Part shown: in pieces, positions 5,137 to 5,525 of the stretch
How the letters are laid out: each line of letters opens with the position of its first letter
How positions within the stretch are numbered: the stretch's first letter is position 1
Origin: Halobacteriales archaeon QS_9_68_42
GTDB taxonomy: Archaea; Halobacteriota; Halobacteria; Halobacteriales; Haloarculaceae
NCBI GenBank assembly: GCA_003022905.1
Contig: PXSE01000129.1
Coordinates: forward strand, 1-5,525
Length of the DNA stretch: 5,525 nucleotides
Reading direction: 5' to 3'
The notes under the pieces: generated by a model
Told to the model about the DNA's origin: nothing
The model's database searches: none
What the model saw: only the letters and a program-made list of their open reading frames with translations
Made by a program: the position numbers and the translations under genes

Positions 5137-5398
5137 GCCAGAAGCCCGCCAATAGCGCCGCCGATGGCGCTGTCGACGGCGAACAGCAGTGCGACCACGG
5201 CGCCGAGCGCGAACACGCCGAGGCCGCCGAGGCCGCCGAGGCCGCCGAGGACGCCGGCCGGCCCGCCGCGGCCGTCCCGACCAGCGTCACGAACGCCGCC
5301 AGCGCCAGTGCCGCGACAAGTCCACCGAGCGCGCCGGCCAGCAGACCGTGCCAGGCGCCGCTGGCGAGGCCGCCGCTCGGGGCGAAGCGAGCCGATAC
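5130..5398 (-). pseudogene. Broken small Gly/Ala/Leu-rich membrane-protein gene
   Basis: Two minus-strand frames together read as one small membrane protein. The upstream frame (from about 5398) gives SARFAPSGGLASGAWHGLL then AGALGGLVAALALAAFVTLV, a clear helix. The downstream frame, ending in TAA at 5130, gives GVLGGLGGLGGLGVFALGAVV and then LLFAVDSAIGGAIGGLLAD, another helix with glycine repeats. Joining them needs a one-base insertion or two-base deletion near 5259-5275, in a run of G and C. The upstream frame also lacks a normal start: after an in-frame TAA at about 5410 the first codon at the expected position is GTA (5398), and the first GTG is at 5290, past the first helix. The end resembles small glycine-zipper haloarchaeal membrane proteins such as DUF5518 members, but I am not sure of the family. 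It is either a pseudogene or a functional gene hit by base errors. Confidence 0.5.
5221..5256. repeat. Short tandem repeat, 9-bp unit, four copies
   Basis: AGGCCGCCG repeats three times exactly (5221-5247) and a fourth time with one change (5248-5256). On the minus strand it encodes Leu-Gly-Gly repeats in the small membrane-protein gene. Because the unit is a multiple of three, copy-number change would not shift the frame. Confidence 0.8.
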
Positions 5399-5403
5399 GC
5401 GGC

Positions 5404-5411
5404 GCTTTTAG
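5404..5411 (+). promoter_or_regulatory. TATA-like box of the NOG1-family gene
   Basis: GCTTTTAG is centred about 26 nt before the ATG at 5434, a good leaderless haloarchaeal promoter geometry. It lies between the divergent broken membrane gene and this gene. Confidence 0.55.
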
Positions 5412-5433
5412 GGCCCGACACACAAGCGAGGGT

Positions 5434-5525
5434 ATGCACTTCGAGGAGCTTCCGACGACGCCCCGGTCGGAGGAGCTGGTCGACAAGGCGTTCTCGCGGG
5501 CGGCGCGGGCGGGGCGGGCCAAGGA
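5434..5525 (+). CDS. NOG1-family GTPase, 3' partial
   Basis: Only the first 30 codons are in the window. The N-terminus MHFEELPTTPRSEELVDKAF followed by SRAARAGRAK matches the conserved start of archaeal NOG1-like GTPases, which usually begin with a hydrophobic-F-E, then LPTTP, then a helix ending in DKAFSRAAR. NOG1 proteins are Obg-related GTPases of about 330 residues in archaea that act in assembly of the large ribosomal subunit. The G1-G4 GTP-binding motifs lie beyond the right edge, so the call rests on the N-terminal signature alone. A TATA-like box 26 nt upstream supports the ATG at 5434. Confidence 0.75.
   Translation, partial: MHFEELPTTPRSEELVDKAFSRAARAGRAK

Noticed and set aside
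5130..5522. A 130-codon minus-strand frame taken as one intact gene
   Set aside because: Only its last 45 or so residues look like protein; the first part is Arg-rich and overlaps the NOG1 start, while a neighbouring frame encodes the better N-terminal helix.
1..5525. CRISPR array, tRNA, rRNA, insertion sequence, toxin-antitoxin or defence system
   Set aside because: I saw no spaced direct repeats, cloverleaf, transposase motif or paired toxin/antitoxin genes; base composition and protein acidity are uniform across the window.

Overview
The window looks like ordinary chromosomal DNA from an extremely halophilic archaeon (class Halobacteria). The evidence is very high G+C, acidic Asp/Glu-rich proteins (HisE, the DUF151 protein, the cold-shock protein), almost no Shine-Dalgarno sites, and short AT-rich TATA-like boxes about 26 nt upstream of most start codons, as expected for leaderless archaeal mRNAs. 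The cold-shock protein, HisE, BtpA-family, ASCH and NOG1-like proteins all fit this group. I cannot name a genus from sequence alone.

Layout. Positions 1-677 hold the C-terminal two thirds or more of an R2-like ligand-binding oxidase (ferritin-like di-metal fold, + strand). It is followed by a BtpA/SgcQ-family TIM-barrel protein (721-1536, +). Converging on it from the right is a minus-strand pair: a tiny zinc-ribbon protein (stop at 1919) and a four-helix membrane protein (1542-1922), joined by a GTGA stop/start overlap. The zinc-ribbon frame has no usable start codon. Divergent from this pair is an MFS transporter (2199-3278, +) that appears to lack its sixth transmembrane helix. Next come a CspA-type cold-shock protein (3371-3565, +) and a two-gene operon of a DUF151 bifunctional-nuclease-domain protein (3677-4120) and phosphoribosyl-ATP pyrophosphatase HisE (4117-4425), overlapping by ATGA.

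The 111-bp gap after hisE is almost filled by a 107-bp stretch bounded by 15-bp inverted repeats. Each arm sits next to the stop codon of one of the two convergent genes. On the minus strand follow a 69-residue conserved-looking hypothetical protein (4537-4746), an ASCH-domain protein (4785-5105) and a broken small Gly/Ala/Leu-rich membrane-protein gene (5130-about 5398). Divergent from the last is the first 30 codons of a NOG1-family GTPase (5434 to the window end, +).

The genes look like housekeeping and single-gene units rather than one pathway. HisE (histidine biosynthesis) and Csp (RNA chaperone) have clear roles; most of the others are family-level calls. I found no mobile-element gene, CRISPR array, tRNA, rRNA or defence system, and no convincing new multi-gene system. 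The items most worth a second look are the three damaged or truncated genes (transporter, zinc ribbon, small membrane protein) and the inverted-repeat element between the convergent genes.
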